Origin: Hyphomicrobiales bacterium
Lineage (GTDB): Bacteria > Pseudomonadota > Alphaproteobacteria > Rhizobiales > Rhizobiaceae
NCBI GenBank assembly: GCA_900469445.1
Contig: UBXM01000006.1
Location: 434,001 to 498,000 of the forward strand
Length of the DNA: 64,000 bases
Reading direction: 5' to 3'
The notes below the pieces were generated by a model, which did no database searches, was not told where the DNA came from, and saw nothing but the letters and a program-made list of their open reading frames with translations. A program made the position numbers and the translations under genes. Positions within the stretch are counted from its first letter, which is position 1. Each line of letters starts with the position of its first letter. This document shows, in pieces, positions 21,240 to 29,809 of this stretch.

Positions 21240-21926
21240 TCAGGGCATCGTCACCATGATCAGCGGATCGGCGCCGAACAGCAGGGCGTGGCCTCCGAAA
21301 AGCAGCCAGAGGGTAAGCCCTGCCGTCAGGGCGAATGCGAGTGCCATCGGGGCGTCTATCCTCAGATGGTTCTTTCGGGTGGCGATGATGGCAAGCGGCA
21401 GCAGCGGATGTGCATGACGAAAGATCGGCCAGCAATCGTTCATCCGGCGTTTCGCCCGCTTGTCCAGCATCAGGAAACCGGCTGCCGAAAACAGGCCAAG
21501 CCCGCCGAACAGAATGAGGGATCTGAGATCACCATTGGCGAGCAGGTGCCCGCCCGACCAGAACAGAAAACCCCACAGCACGGGGTGCCGCGTGATTGCG
21601 ACGACGGCGCCGGGCCGGCCGCCATGCCGGAAGGTGATGGAGGCGGGATTGGGTGAAAACAGGCCGGCGAGAACGAGAAATATGCCGAGCGGCGCAAGCA
21701 CCAGCGTCACCATCGCGTGGCTGCCGGCGGGTTCCCACAATTCCACATAGGGCGTATTCAGCGCGGCGTGAAAGACCCAGGCAAGCAGCAGTGTCGAGAT
21801 GATGGAGTAGAGTGCCAGATAGGTCTTGCGGCCGATGGCGGCGATGATGCCGGCGCGGACCGGTGGCAGTGCCGGAACAGAATGCAGGAGAAGAAAGGCG
21901 AGGAGGGAGAGATAGAGCTGGCTCAC
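21240..21926 (-). CDS. nnrU: NnrU-like membrane protein
   Basis: A membrane protein of 228 residues with about six hydrophobic segments. LYLSLLAFLLLHSVPALPPVR at the start, ITRHPVLWGFLFWSGGHLLANGD in the middle and YLALYSI match the NnrU family found in denitrification loci; its role in NO or nitrite reduction is not biochemically settled. A GTG start at 21926 was chosen because it overlaps the TGA of the hemerythrin-like gene. A longer reading upstream has non-membrane, antisense-like composition. Last gene of a three-gene operon. Confidence 0.85.
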   Translation of the reverse strand: MSQLYLSLLAFLLLHSVPALPPVRAGIIAAIGRKTYLALYSIISTLLLAWVFHAALNTPYVELWEPAGSHAMVTLVLAPLGIFLVLAGLFSPNPASITFRHGGRPGAVVAITRHPVLWGFLFWSGGHLLANGDLRSLILFGGLGLFSAAGFLMLDKRAKRRMNDCWPIFRHAHPLLPLAIIATRKNHLRIDAPMALAFALTAGLTLWLLFGGHALLFGADPLIMVTMP

Positions 21927-22399
21927 GCAAAGATCTCCCGCTCTTCCGCCTCCGCCGCCAGCAGGGCTTCCATCATCAGTTTTTCGGTGGAAACATGCCG
22001 GCGCAGGCATTCGAGAAAACCGGTCAGCATGCGGGTGATCGTTTCGATCGGCAGCGTGCACGTGCCGCCCGCAAGCGCCTGAAGCGTCAGCCGCAATTCG
22101 TCGGCAGCCAGCCGGTCATAACGATGTTCGGCTTTCAGGTGTTCGATCATCATTACCGAAAAACACGACCCGGCGCGGCGGTCGAAGCCGGGAAAAAGCA
22201 CGCGCTCCTCCAGATCATGTGCATCCTTGAGAAGAAGCAGTATCGCGGCAGAAAGGCGTCGCAGTTCCGCATATTCCGGGTCTAGCCCGGTTTCTTCCAT
22301 TGCCTGCTCCAGCTGGAAACCGAGATCGAGCAACTGCTGGTGATTGGCCTCGAGACGGCGCAGGTCGGTAGCGCTAAGCGCATTGGCGGTGATGGTCAT
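21923..22399 (-). CDS. Hemerythrin-like HHE-domain protein
   Basis: A helical protein of 158 residues. It has spaced His/Glu motifs LEANHQQL, KDAHDLEERVLFPGF, IEHLKAEHRYDRL and LRRHVSTEKLMMEAL, which suit the di-iron ligands of a hemerythrin-like four-helix bundle. No export signal is seen, so it should be cytoplasmic. Proteins of this type bind O2 or NO, or help repair iron-sulfur clusters under nitrosative stress (YtfE/DnrN group). Overlap with nnrU (GTGA) and a 9-bp gap to the 51-residue protein indicate one operon. Function is inferred from family and location. Confidence 0.85.
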   Translation of the reverse strand: MTITANALSATDLRRLEANHQQLLDLGFQLEQAMEETGLDPEYAELRRLSAAILLLLKDAHDLEERVLFPGFDRRAGSCFSVMMIEHLKAEHRYDRLAADELRLTLQALAGGTCTLPIETITRMLTGFLECLRRHVSTEKLMMEALLAAEAEEREIFA

Positions 22400-22408
22400 G
22401 TCCTCCTC

Positions 22409-22564
22409 CTATTGCTGCAGGAAGAGGATGGCGGCGATGAGCACCGACGCGCCAACCGCCGAAAGCGTTCCGCCGCGCTGCAGCACGCCCATTCGCTGTA
22501 GAGTGAGCGCGAAACCGACGATGATCGGTGTTACGACCAGAAGGCCGACTTGTGCATCTGTCAT
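22409..22564 (-). CDS. Small 51-residue membrane protein of the nnrU operon
   Basis: It begins MTDAQVGLLVVTPIIVGFA and has two hydrophobic helices (about residues 6-24 and 34-49) joined by a short loop with Gln, Arg and Gly residues. I do not recognise a named family. The start follows AAGGGA at good spacing, and the reading frame is first in the operon with the hemerythrin-like protein and NnrU. The NNR-type box at 22617-22630, centred about 60 bp upstream, would serve it. Its conserved-looking placement suggests a real gene, possibly a small partner of NnrU or a membrane sensor. Confidence 0.7.
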   Translation of the reverse strand: MTDAQVGLLVVTPIIVGFALTLQRMGVLQRGGTLSAVGASVLIAAILFLQQ

Positions 22565-22616
22565 GGCAGGTCCCTTTATGATGCCGCCATTCTGAACCCG
22601 CCAAGCGGCGTGGTCT

Positions 22617-22630
22617 TTGCCCAAACGCAA
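22617..22630. promoter_or_regulatory. FNR/NNR-type site between norEF and the nnrU operon
   Basis: TTGCC-CAAA-CGCAA, embedded in a longer inverted repeat TCTTTG...CAAAGA. It lies between the divergent norE and the 51-residue gene. At -41.5 it would start leftward mRNA near 22582 (18-nt leader before the small gene) and rightward mRNA at 22665, the exact first base of the norE ATG. Best-matching inverted half-sites of this locus after the nap site. Confidence 0.8.
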
Positions 22631-22664
22631 AGAACGGTTTTGGGCGGTGCCCTAGACCCGGGGC

Positions 22665-23240
22665 ATGGTTATGCATATCGATACGCCGAAAAACGTTGCC
22701 GTCGTTCCATCAGCCGGTGCGGACACGGGCGAGGATACGTTGCTGCTCTGGATTCTGGTCTGGAGCGAGCTGGTCGCCTTCGGGATTCTGCTCATCGCCT
22801 TCCTCATCATGTCGGGCCTTTACCCGGCCGATTTTGCAGCGGCACGGCTTCATCTCAGCCCCGGCCTTGCAGCTGCCAACACGGTCGTACTGCTGACCAG
22901 CGGCTGGCAGGCGGCGATTGCGGCGCGGCATCGCGCCGAGCCGTATCGGGCACGTGTTCCCTTATGCATCGCCGCCGGGTTCGGCCTGTTGTTCGCCGTC
23001 ATCAAGGGTTTCGAATATGCCGGCGAAATCGCCTTCACGGTCGATGCCTCGCTTCATTATTTCTTCGAGCTTTATTTTCTCGTCACCGGTTTTCACCTTC
23101 TGCATGTGATCTTCGGCAGCATTGTCCTGCTTCTGGTCGCCTGGCGGCCCGCTCGCGGCAATATTCTTCTCATCACCACGCTCTGGCACGCCATCGATCT
23201 CGTCTGGCTGGTAATGTTCCCGATCATCTATCTGGTGTGA
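22665..23240 (+). CDS. norE: NorE, cytochrome oxidase subunit III-like accessory protein of NO reductase
   Basis: A protein of 191 residues with about five membrane segments. LLLWILVWSELVAFGILLIAF, FELYFLVTGFHLLHVIFGSIV and LWHAIDLVWLVMFPIIYL are typical of NorE and cytochrome c oxidase subunit III relatives. NorE and NorF are not catalytic but support full NO reductase activity. No Shine-Dalgarno sequence is visible before either possible ATG (22665 or 22671). The promoter site 22617-22630 predicts transcription start at the ATG itself. norF follows after 6 bp. Confidence 0.9.
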   Translation: MVMHIDTPKNVAVVPSAGADTGEDTLLLWILVWSELVAFGILLIAFLIMSGLYPADFAAARLHLSPGLAAANTVVLLTSGWQAAIAARHRAEPYRARVPLCIAAGFGLLFAVIKGFEYAGEIAFTVDASLHYFFELYFLVTGFHLLHVIFGSIVLLLVAWRPARGNILLITTLWHAIDLVWLVMFPIIYLV

Positions 23241-23246
23241 ACGATC

Positions 23247-23519
23247 ATGTTTTTCGCCCGTTTTTCGCTTGCCCGGACTTTTCTTGCCGTCCTCTTTCTT
23301 GCCATTGGTGGCGCGGTGATCGCGACCTTGTCGGCGGGTCATCTGGTTGCCATCGGCGTTGTGCTGGTCATCGCTTTCATCAAGGCGCGATTCGTCATTC
23401 TCGATTTCATGGAACTGCGCCACGGCCAGCGTGCCATGGCTGCTTCCCTGATGCTCTGGTGCGCGCTTCTGCTTGCCGCCGCGATGGCGCGACCGTTGAT
23501 GATTTTGGCATTTGCCTGA
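23247..23519 (+). CDS. norF: NorF, small membrane accessory protein of NO reductase
   Basis: A protein of 90 residues with three hydrophobic segments (about 8-26, 30-48 and 64-86). It includes IAFIKARFVILDFMELRH, the cytochrome oxidase subunit IV-like motif of NorF proteins. It probably acts with NorE in assembly or stability of the NorCB complex. It lies 6 bp behind norE on the same transcript. The next gene, norC, has its own promoter site, so norEF and norCBQD are two units. Confidence 0.88.
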   Translation: MFFARFSLARTFLAVLFLAIGGAVIATLSAGHLVAIGVVLVIAFIKARFVILDFMELRHGQRAMAASLMLWCALLLAAAMARPLMILAFA

Positions 23520-23536
23520 ACCAACAGCTCTCTTCT

Positions 23537-23550
23537 TTGCCAATGCACAA
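23537..23550 (+). promoter_or_regulatory. norC: FNR/NNR-type site of the norCBQD operon
   Basis: TTGCC-AATG-CACAA inside the longer inverted repeat TTCTTTG...CAAAGAA. The centre lies 135 bp upstream of norC. A class II arrangement places a TTAGAA -10-like hexamer (23571-23576) and transcription start near 23585. The outer arms make it one of the most symmetric sites in the locus. Confidence 0.8.
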
Positions 23551-23677
23551 AGAAGGCTTCTCCCCGAACATTAGAAAGAACACGTCCCGCACGGCCGGCG
23601 AGGGGATCGCCAGATTTTACCGTGACGGGGGATGTTTGAGCCGCGGCCACGCCTGCGGCAGATGAAAGGACGGAGGT

Positions 23678-24130
23678 ATGGCAGAACGCCTCACCAAGAC
23701 CGGAGCCCGCAACGTGTTTTACGGCGGGTCCATCTTCTTCTTCGCAATTTTCGTGGGGCTGACTGCGCATAGCCATTGGTACATCCGCACCACCTCCACG
23801 GACGAGACCACGCTCAATGACAGCGTCGCCCGTGGCAAACATGTCTGGGAGAGGAACTCCTGTATCAATTGTCACACCTTGCTGGGTGAGGGGGCTTATT
23901 TCGCGCCTGAACTCGGCAATGTCTGGGTTCGTTATGGTGGCAAGGACGACCCGGAAAGCGCCCGCGACAGCCTGAAGGCCTGGATGGCGGCGCAGCCTAC
24001 GGGCATCGAGGGGCGGCGCCAGATGCCGCAGTTCAACCTGAGCGAACAGGAACTGAACGACCTCGCCGACTTCCTCGAATGGACGAGCAAGATCAACACC
24101 CAGAATTGGCCGCCGAACGACGCCGGTTGA
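23678..24130 (+). CDS. norC: Nitric oxide reductase cytochrome c subunit
   Basis: A protein of 150 residues anchored by one N-terminal membrane helix (about 14-31). The periplasmic domain carries one c-type haem site, SCINCHTLLGEG (Cys62, Cys65, His66), and Met in RRQMPQF as the likely sixth ligand. It hands electrons from periplasmic donors to NorB. AAAGGACGGAGG precedes the ATG. norB starts 28 bp later. Length and motifs are standard for the cNOR small subunit. Confidence 0.95.
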   Translation: MAERLTKTGARNVFYGGSIFFFAIFVGLTAHSHWYIRTTSTDETTLNDSVARGKHVWERNSCINCHTLLGEGAYFAPELGNVWVRYGGKDDPESARDSLKAWMAAQPTGIEGRRQMPQFNLSEQELNDLADFLEWTSKINTQNWPPNDAG

Positions 24131-24158
24131 TGAGCTCGGATCCAAGGAGAAACATGCG

Positions 24159-25505
24159 ATGAAATACCAAACTCAAAAGGTCGCGATGCTGTATTTCTAC
24201 GGCGCGATCGGCCTCTTCCTGGCGCAGGTCCTGTTCGGCGTTCTGGCCGGCACGATCTATGTCATGCCAAACACCCTGTCCGAACTCCTGCCGTTCAACG
24301 TTGTCCGGATGATCCACACCAATGCGTTGATCGTCTGGCTGCTGATCGGCTTCATGGGAGCGACCTATTATCTGCTGCCCGAAGAGGCGGAAACCGAACT
24401 CTACAGCCCGAAACTGGCGATCGCGCAGTTCTGGATTTTCCTGATTGCCGCCGCCATTGCGGTGGTGGGCTACATGTTCAAGATCCATGAGGGGCGTGAA
24501 TTTCTCGAACAGCCCTTCATCATCAAGATCGGCATCGTCATCGTCTGCCTGATGTTCCTCTTCAATGTCACCATGACCTCGCTGAAGGGTCGCAAGACTG
24601 TTGTCACCAATATCCTGATCTTCGGTCTCTGGGGTATTGCGATCTTCTTCCTGTTCTCCTTCTACAACCCGGCCAACCTCGCGCTCGACAAGTTGTACTG
24701 GTGGTATGTCGTTCACCTGTGGGTGGAAGGCGTGTGGGAATTGATCATGGCCTCCGTTCTGGCCTTCCTGATGATCAAGCTCAACGGCATCGACCGCGAA
24801 GTGGTCGAGAAGTGGCTTTATGTCATCGTCGGTCTGGCACTGTTTTCCGGCATTCTCGGCACTGGTCACCACTATTACTGGATCGGCGCTCCGGGCTACT
24901 GGCAGTGGATCGGTTCGCTGTTCTCGACGCTGGAAGTCGCGCCCTTCTTCACCATGGTCATCTTCACCTTCGTGATGACCTGGAAGGCCGGCCGCAAACA
25001 TCCGAACCGCGCCGCTCTTCTGTGGTCGATCGGCTGCTCGGTCATGGCGTTCTTCGGCGCTGGCGTCTGGGGTTTCCTGCACACGCTGTCCTCGGTGAAC
25101 TATTATACCCATGGCACGCAGGTCACCGCAGCGCATGGCCACCTCGCCTTCTTCGGCGCCTATGTCATGCTCAACCTTGCCATCATGGCCTATGCCGTTC
25201 CGGAAATCCGTGGCCGCAAGCCCTATAACCAGTGGCTGTCCATGGTGTCCTTCTGGATGATGTGTACCGCGATGTCGGTGATGACCTTCGCACTCACTTT
25301 CGCCGGTGTGTTGCAGGTGCATCTGCAGCGCGTGCTCGGCGAGGGTTACATGGACGTGCAGGACCAACTGGCCCTGTTTTACTGGGTTCGTCTCGGCTCC
25401 GGCGTCTTCGTCCTCATTTCGGCATTGATGTTTGTCTGGGCCATTCTGGTGCCCGGCAAGGATCGCGTCCCGGCTGCCAGCGGCATCGCTGAACCGGCCG
25501 AGTGA
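24159..25505 (+). CDS. norB: Nitric oxide reductase catalytic subunit (cNOR)
   Basis: A protein of 448 residues with about 12 membrane segments, a haem-copper oxidase relative. Conserved histidines are seen in VVRMIHTNALIVWLL, VVHLWVEGVWELIMASVL, GTGHHYYWIG and THGTQVTAAHGHLAFFGAY. The glutamates of VEGVWE are those needed for the non-haem iron site. It reduces two NO to N2O in the membrane with NorC. The length shows the short cNOR form without the fused cytochrome domain of qNOR. A strong hairpin separates it from norQ. Confidence 0.96.
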   Translation: MKYQTQKVAMLYFYGAIGLFLAQVLFGVLAGTIYVMPNTLSELLPFNVVRMIHTNALIVWLLIGFMGATYYLLPEEAETELYSPKLAIAQFWIFLIAAAIAVVGYMFKIHEGREFLEQPFIIKIGIVIVCLMFLFNVTMTSLKGRKTVVTNILIFGLWGIAIFFLFSFYNPANLALDKLYWWYVVHLWVEGVWELIMASVLAFLMIKLNGIDREVVEKWLYVIVGLALFSGILGTGHHYYWIGAPGYWQWIGSLFSTLEVAPFFTMVIFTFVMTWKAGRKHPNRAALLWSIGCSVMAFFGAGVWGFLHTLSSVNYYTHGTQVTAAHGHLAFFGAYVMLNLAIMAYAVPEIRGRKPYNQWLSMVSFWMMCTAMSVMTFALTFAGVLQVHLQRVLGEGYMDVQDQLALFYWVRLGSGVFVLISALMFVWAILVPGKDRVPAASGIAEPAE

Positions 25506-25510
25506 GCGAT

Positions 25511-25546
25511 GTCCCGGCCCGCGATCCTGAAGCCGCGGGCCGGGAC
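25511..25546 (+). terminator. Strong GC-rich hairpin between norB and norQ
   Basis: Thirteen perfectly paired bases (25511-25523 with 25534-25546, GTCCCGGCCCGCG and its complement) and a 10-nt loop. No T-run follows, and norQ begins 30 bp later on the same strand. It is therefore more likely a partial terminator or a 3' protective element for norCB mRNA than a full operon end. Confidence 0.65.
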
Positions 25547-25575
25547 TTATCCCTTCATCCTCAAGGAAACCTCCG

Positions 25576-26379
25576 ATGAACATGCATCTGCGTCACGCGA
25601 CCTCCCAGATCCCGGCCTATGCGCCGGCCGGCAATGAATGCGCCCTGTTCGAAACCGCCTGGACACGCCAGTTGCCGCTGCTGCTGAAAGGCCCGACCGG
25701 CTGCGGCAAGACCCGTTTCGTCGGCCATATGGCAGCAAAGCTCGGCCTGCCGCTGACCACCGTCTCCTGCCATGACGATCTGGCCGCCGCCGACCTGACT
25801 GGCCGTTACCTCCTGAAGGGCGGCGATACGGTCTGGGTCGATGGTCCACTGACGCGCGCCGTGCGCGATGGCGGCGTATGTTATCTCGATGAAGTGGTCG
25901 AGGCCCGCAAGGATGTCGCCGTCGTGCTTCACCCCTTGACTGATGACCGCCGTATCCTGCCTCTGGAGCGCACCGGTGAACAGTTGGAAGCGCCAAGCTC
26001 GTTTATGCTCGTCGTGTCCTACAATCCCGGTTACCAGAGCCTGTTGAAGACACTGAAACCGTCGACCCGCCAGCGTTTCGTAGCGATCGAATTCGATTTT
26101 CTGCCCAAGGCGCGCGAGATCGAAGTCGTGGCGGAAGAAAGCGGCCTCGATGCCGCGCGTGTCGAACCGCTGGTCGAACTTGCCCGCCGGCTGCGGGCGC
26201 TGAAAGGCCATGATCTGGAAGAGGGTGTTTCCACGCGCCTTCTGGTTTATTGCGCCAGCCTGATCGATGCCGGCCTGGAACCACGTGATGCGGTTCGCTC
26301 AGCCATGATCGAGCCTCTGACCGATGAGCCGGATGTGCGCATCGCCCTTCTCGAACTGATGCAGGCGGTAATCCGCTAA
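25576..26379 (+). CDS. norQ: NorQ, MoxR/CbbQ-type AAA+ ATPase for NO reductase activation
   Basis: A protein of 267 residues with Walker A GPTGCGKTRF (39-48), Walker B VCYLDEV (about 105-111), a sensor segment VVSYNPGYQS and the CbbQ-type C-terminal helix domain. NorQ acts with the VWA protein NorD to insert or adjust the non-haem iron of NorB. The gene is separated from norB by a hairpin and from norD by 12 bp. It is cytoplasmic, with no signal peptide. CbbQ is the alternative name in carbon fixation loci; location makes NorQ clear. Confidence 0.94.
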   Translation: MNMHLRHATSQIPAYAPAGNECALFETAWTRQLPLLLKGPTGCGKTRFVGHMAAKLGLPLTTVSCHDDLAAADLTGRYLLKGGDTVWVDGPLTRAVRDGGVCYLDEVVEARKDVAVVLHPLTDDRRILPLERTGEQLEAPSSFMLVVSYNPGYQSLLKTLKPSTRQRFVAIEFDFLPKAREIEVVAEESGLDAARVEPLVELARRLRALKGHDLEEGVSTRLLVYCASLIDAGLEPRDAVRSAMIEPLTDEPDVRIALLELMQAVIR

Positions 26380-26391
26380 GGGGAGGACGCG

Positions 26392-28290
26392 ATGCTGGAT
26401 TTTCTCGAACTCGAAGAAACCGTGGGGCGCGCCTGGCACAATTTTGCTGGCAATACCCGCACATGGCCGCGATATGAGGCGGCGGCGGTGAAGCTGGAAG
26501 AGGTGCTTCCCGTGCTTGCCGTCTGCTTCCGTGGTTTCGGTGGTGAGCGGGCGGTGCAGCTCGTTCCCGCCCGGGGCAAGGCATCCGCGCATCGCCTGAA
26601 ACTTCGACAGCGCGTGGGGCTGGGCGAGGAAAAACTCGTCCAGCCCGCACGCGATGAGGCATCGCTGATGTTGCCGCCGGTGCTCGACCTGATGCCGGAG
26701 CGTGATCTCAATCGAGACCTTTATCTCTGGCTGGCAGCGGTCATGGCTCGGATGGATCTGCAGCCGATCCATGAGGCCGATCCGCTTCGGCGCGATCTTG
26801 CCCTGCTCGAAGAGGCGGCGCGCCGGGTGGAGGATGTGCTGGAGGCCTTTCCGGGGCTTGTGCCGAGGTATCAAAATCTCTGCCTGTCGCTGCTGGAGCA
26901 ACGCCAGCGCGGAAAACTGCCGCGTATCGAGCAGATGGTGGAAAACCGCATCGGTGACCTGTTGCGGCATGGCGCCGGTCTTGCGCCCTTGTACAAGGCG
27001 GGTCCGTGGCCGCTGAAGGCACCGCCCGGTTATCTGCCGATGCTGCCGGTGCCGCTGTGGCCGGATGCGTTATCGCGTGAGGAGGCAGAGCCGCGGCAGG
27101 AGGAGGATCGTCCGGCCGATGGTGCATCGCAGGATGCGATGGCGGGTGGCCGCCATATCGCCGTACGCGAAAAGGATTCTTACAGGAAAGGCGAACGCAG
27201 CCCTTTTATCCTCAACCGGTTCGAAAAGATCCTCGCCATGGCGGAGATGGTCAATGTCGATCGCCCCGGTGACGATAGTGACGACCATGACGCAGCGGCG
27301 GCCGACGAACTGGACGAGATGACGCTCGGCGAGCGACAGGGGCGGCCATCGGCAAAGTTCCGTTTCGATCTCGACCTGCCGCCGGAAGCGCTGGTGCATA
27401 CGCCTTTTGTCGCCGAACTGACCTACCCCGAATGGGACTATCGTCGCGGCATCTATCTACGCGATCATTGCCGGGTGTTTGCCGGTCCGGCACCACTGGA
27501 AGGCGAGGATTTCCAGCAGTCGGAAGAGGTGAAAAACCTCATTCGCCGGGTGAGGCGGCAGTTCGAGGTGATGCGGCCGAAACGCGAAATGCTGCGCGCC
27601 CAGTTCGATGGTTCAGATCTCGATCTCGATGCCGTTGTGCGCAGCCGCACCGATCTGAAAGCGAGCGGCGAATGCTCAGACCGCATCCATCTGATGAGCC
27701 GGCCGCAGGCACATGATCTGGCGGTGACGCTGCTCGTCGATGTGTCGCTTTCGACGGATTCCTGGTTCAACGACCGGCGCGTGCTCGATGTCGAGAAAGA
27801 AGCGCTGATGGTGCTGGCGGAAGGTCTTTCTGCCTGCGGTGACAACCATTCAATCCTCACCTTCACCTCGCGGCGTCGCGACTGGGTGCGGGTGGAAACC
27901 ATCAAGGCGTTCGACGAGCCGATGAGCCATGCGGTGCGCCGCCGTATCGCCTCGCTGAAACCGGGCTATTACACGCGTATCGGTGCGGCGATCCGTCATG
28001 CGGCGGCAAAACTGTCCGAACAGCCGAACCGCAAACACCTGATGCTGGTGCTAACCGACGGAAAGCCCAATGATGTCGATCATTATGAAGGCCGGTTCGC
28101 GCTGGAGGATACCCGTCGTTCGGTGATCGAGGCGCGTCGCAAGGGTGTGCAGGTGTTCGGCGTTACCGTCGATCAGGATGCCAAATCCTATGTGCCGGCA
28201 ATGTTCGGCCAGCATGGATTTGCTGTCGTGCCCGATATCCGCAAACTGCCTTCGGCGCTTCCGGCCATCTATCGCGGGCTGGTCGGTTAA
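26392..28290 (+). CDS. norD: NorD, VWA-domain protein for NO reductase activation
   Basis: A protein of 632 residues. The N-terminal half is helical, with an acidic stretch DDSDDHDAAAADELDE in the middle (about 298-313). The C-terminal von Willebrand A domain has the MIDAS motif DVSLSTDSW (about 450-458) and VLTDGKPNDVDHY. It pairs with NorQ in maturation of NorB. Last gene of the norCBQD operon; an intrinsic terminator follows within 25 bp and hemN converges from the other side. Length is typical for NorD. Confidence 0.93.
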   Translation: MLDFLELEETVGRAWHNFAGNTRTWPRYEAAAVKLEEVLPVLAVCFRGFGGERAVQLVPARGKASAHRLKLRQRVGLGEEKLVQPARDEASLMLPPVLDLMPERDLNRDLYLWLAAVMARMDLQPIHEADPLRRDLALLEEAARRVEDVLEAFPGLVPRYQNLCLSLLEQRQRGKLPRIEQMVENRIGDLLRHGAGLAPLYKAGPWPLKAPPGYLPMLPVPLWPDALSREEAEPRQEEDRPADGASQDAMAGGRHIAVREKDSYRKGERSPFILNRFEKILAMAEMVNVDRPGDDSDDHDAAAADELDEMTLGERQGRPSAKFRFDLDLPPEALVHTPFVAELTYPEWDYRRGIYLRDHCRVFAGPAPLEGEDFQQSEEVKNLIRRVRRQFEVMRPKREMLRAQFDGSDLDLDAVVRSRTDLKASGECSDRIHLMSRPQAHDLAVTLLVDVSLSTDSWFNDRRVLDVEKEALMVLAEGLSACGDNHSILTFTSRRRDWVRVETIKAFDEPMSHAVRRRIASLKPGYYTRIGAAIRHAAAKLSEQPNRKHLMLVLTDGKPNDVDHYEGRFALEDTRRSVIEARRKGVQVFGVTVDQDAKSYVPAMFGQHGFAVVPDIRKLPSALPAIYRGLVG

Positions 28291-28311
28291 TCCCCCAACC
28301 GACCCCAGCGA

Positions 28312-28345
28312 GGACCCGGCTTTGCCCGAAGGCCGGGTCCTTTTT
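28312..28345 (+). terminator. Intrinsic terminator of the norCBQD operon
   Basis: Nine-bp stem (GGACCCGGC, 28312-28320, with GCCGGGTCC, 28332-28340), 11-nt loop and a run of five T. It lies 22 bp after the norD stop and before the convergent hemN stop. Confidence 0.85.
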
Positions 28346-28357
28346 AACGGCGATCGA

Positions 28358-29710
28358 TCAAGCCGCCTTGGAATGGGTGCGGCCAGCTTGATCGAGATAG
28401 GCGTCGAAACTGGCCGCAACCGCCCTGACCAGAAAGCGCTCTTCGCCGCGCAGACACAGAACTCCATCTTCCAATGTTACGATTTCATCTGCGAGCAGAC
28501 GTTGAAGTTGTGAATTCCCATCCACGACAGTATCTCGCGAGACGCCGTAAGACTGGCATATCGACGCGAGATCGACGGAGAAATCGCACATGATCCGCTC
28601 GATGATCTCGGCTCTCAGTCTATCGTCGGCGGTCAGGCGATAACCTTTGGCAGTGGCAAGCTGGCCGGTCGCGACGGACTGTGCGTATCGGCCGATCGCG
28701 ACCTCGTTCTGCACGTAGCCGTGAGCTGAACGGCCTATCGCGGAGGCGCCGAAGCCGATCAGGGTCTCACAGGCGTCCGTCGTGTATCCTTGAAAATTCC
28801 GATGCAGCGATCCGGTTTTGGCGGCTATCGACAGGCTGTCGCCGGGAAGGGCAAAATGGTCGAGCCCGATCTGCCTGTATCCGGCATCGAGCAAGGTCTC
28901 GGCAATTGCCTCGGCCTGTGCGTGGCGTCCGGCGGCGTCTGCAAGCGCTGCCTCATCGATCAGGCGCTGATGTTTCTTGAAGGTCGGGACATGTGCATAA
29001 CCGAAAACGGCAAACCGGTCGGGACGCATCGATATGGCGGTTTCTGCCGTTTCGATTGCGGAAGCAACGGTCTGATGCGGCAGGCCGTAGATAAGGTCGA
29101 AATTGATGCTGCCGACCCCTGCGGCGCGAAGACCTTCGGTTGCGGCACGGGTCTGCTTTGCCGTCTGGATGCGGTTGATCGCCTTCTGCACTTTCGGATC
29201 GAAGCTCTGTACGCCAAGGCTGGCACGCGTGACACCGGCTTTGCCGAGGGCGCAGATCATTTCGTCGGTCAGGGTGCGGGGATCGATCTCAACCGCCAGT
29301 TCGGTTTTTTCGGCAAAAGCGAAATGGCTGCGCAGGTGGAAGTCGAGATCGAGAAACTCATTTGCTTCCATGATCGTCGGCGTGCCGCCGCCAAAATGGA
29401 TCGTGGCGATTTCCGGTTTTCTCGGCATCGCATCCGCGACAAGGCTTATCTCCCGTTTCAGAACATCGAGATAGTCGAGGATAGGCTGGTCTTTCAGGGT
29501 GATGGTGGTGTGACAGCCGCAATACCAGCACATCGACCGGCAGAACGGGATATGGACATAAAGAGAGATGGGATCGCCGCCATCGATGTGTGACAACCAA
29601 TCGCTGTAGGTGCCGGCTCCAATCGACGGGGAAAACCTAGGGGCGGTCGGATAGCTGGTATAACGCGGCAGGCGGGCATCACCATATCGCTCGAGAATGC
29701 TTCTCTTCAT
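28358..29710 (-). CDS. hemN: Oxygen-independent coproporphyrinogen III oxidase
   Basis: A radical SAM enzyme of 450 residues. The cluster motif is FCRSMCWYCGC (Cys57, Cys61, Cys64, with Cys66), followed by IHFGGGTPT for SAM binding. IEIDPR-like EIDPRTLTD, GVQSFDPKVQKAINR and the C-terminal HemN domain (GFGASAIGRS, FSVDL) are also present. It converts coproporphyrinogen III to protoporphyrinogen IX without oxygen, supplying haem for NorCB, NapBC and other cytochromes under low oxygen. CAGGAG precedes the ATG. The site 29763-29776 would give an 18-nt leader. Confidence 0.94.
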   Translation of the reverse strand: MKRSILERYGDARLPRYTSYPTAPRFSPSIGAGTYSDWLSHIDGGDPISLYVHIPFCRSMCWYCGCHTTITLKDQPILDYLDVLKREISLVADAMPRKPEIATIHFGGGTPTIMEANEFLDLDFHLRSHFAFAEKTELAVEIDPRTLTDEMICALGKAGVTRASLGVQSFDPKVQKAINRIQTAKQTRAATEGLRAAGVGSINFDLIYGLPHQTVASAIETAETAISMRPDRFAVFGYAHVPTFKKHQRLIDEAALADAAGRHAQAEAIAETLLDAGYRQIGLDHFALPGDSLSIAAKTGSLHRNFQGYTTDACETLIGFGASAIGRSAHGYVQNEVAIGRYAQSVATGQLATAKGYRLTADDRLRAEIIERIMCDFSVDLASICQSYGVSRDTVVDGNSQLQRLLADEIVTLEDGVLCLRGEERFLVRAVAASFDAYLDQAGRTHSKAA

Positions 29711-29762
29711 CGTTTTACTCCTGTGACAGGAGCAAAATTAGAGGTCGCACACCTAGCCTTCT

Positions 29763-29776
29763 TTGCCGAATGCCAA
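29763..29776 (-). promoter_or_regulatory. hemN: FNR/NNR-type site for hemN
   Basis: TTGCC-GAAT-GCCAA matches TTG-N8-CAA, though the inner bases are not symmetric. The centre lies about 60 bp upstream of the hemN ATG, the same spacing as at the ABC-nnrS and nnrU operons. A TCTAAT -10-like hexamer lies near 29738-29743. Confidence 0.65.
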
Positions 29777-29809
29777 GCAGCGAACGGATTTGCCGCATCT
29801 GAAAGATCT

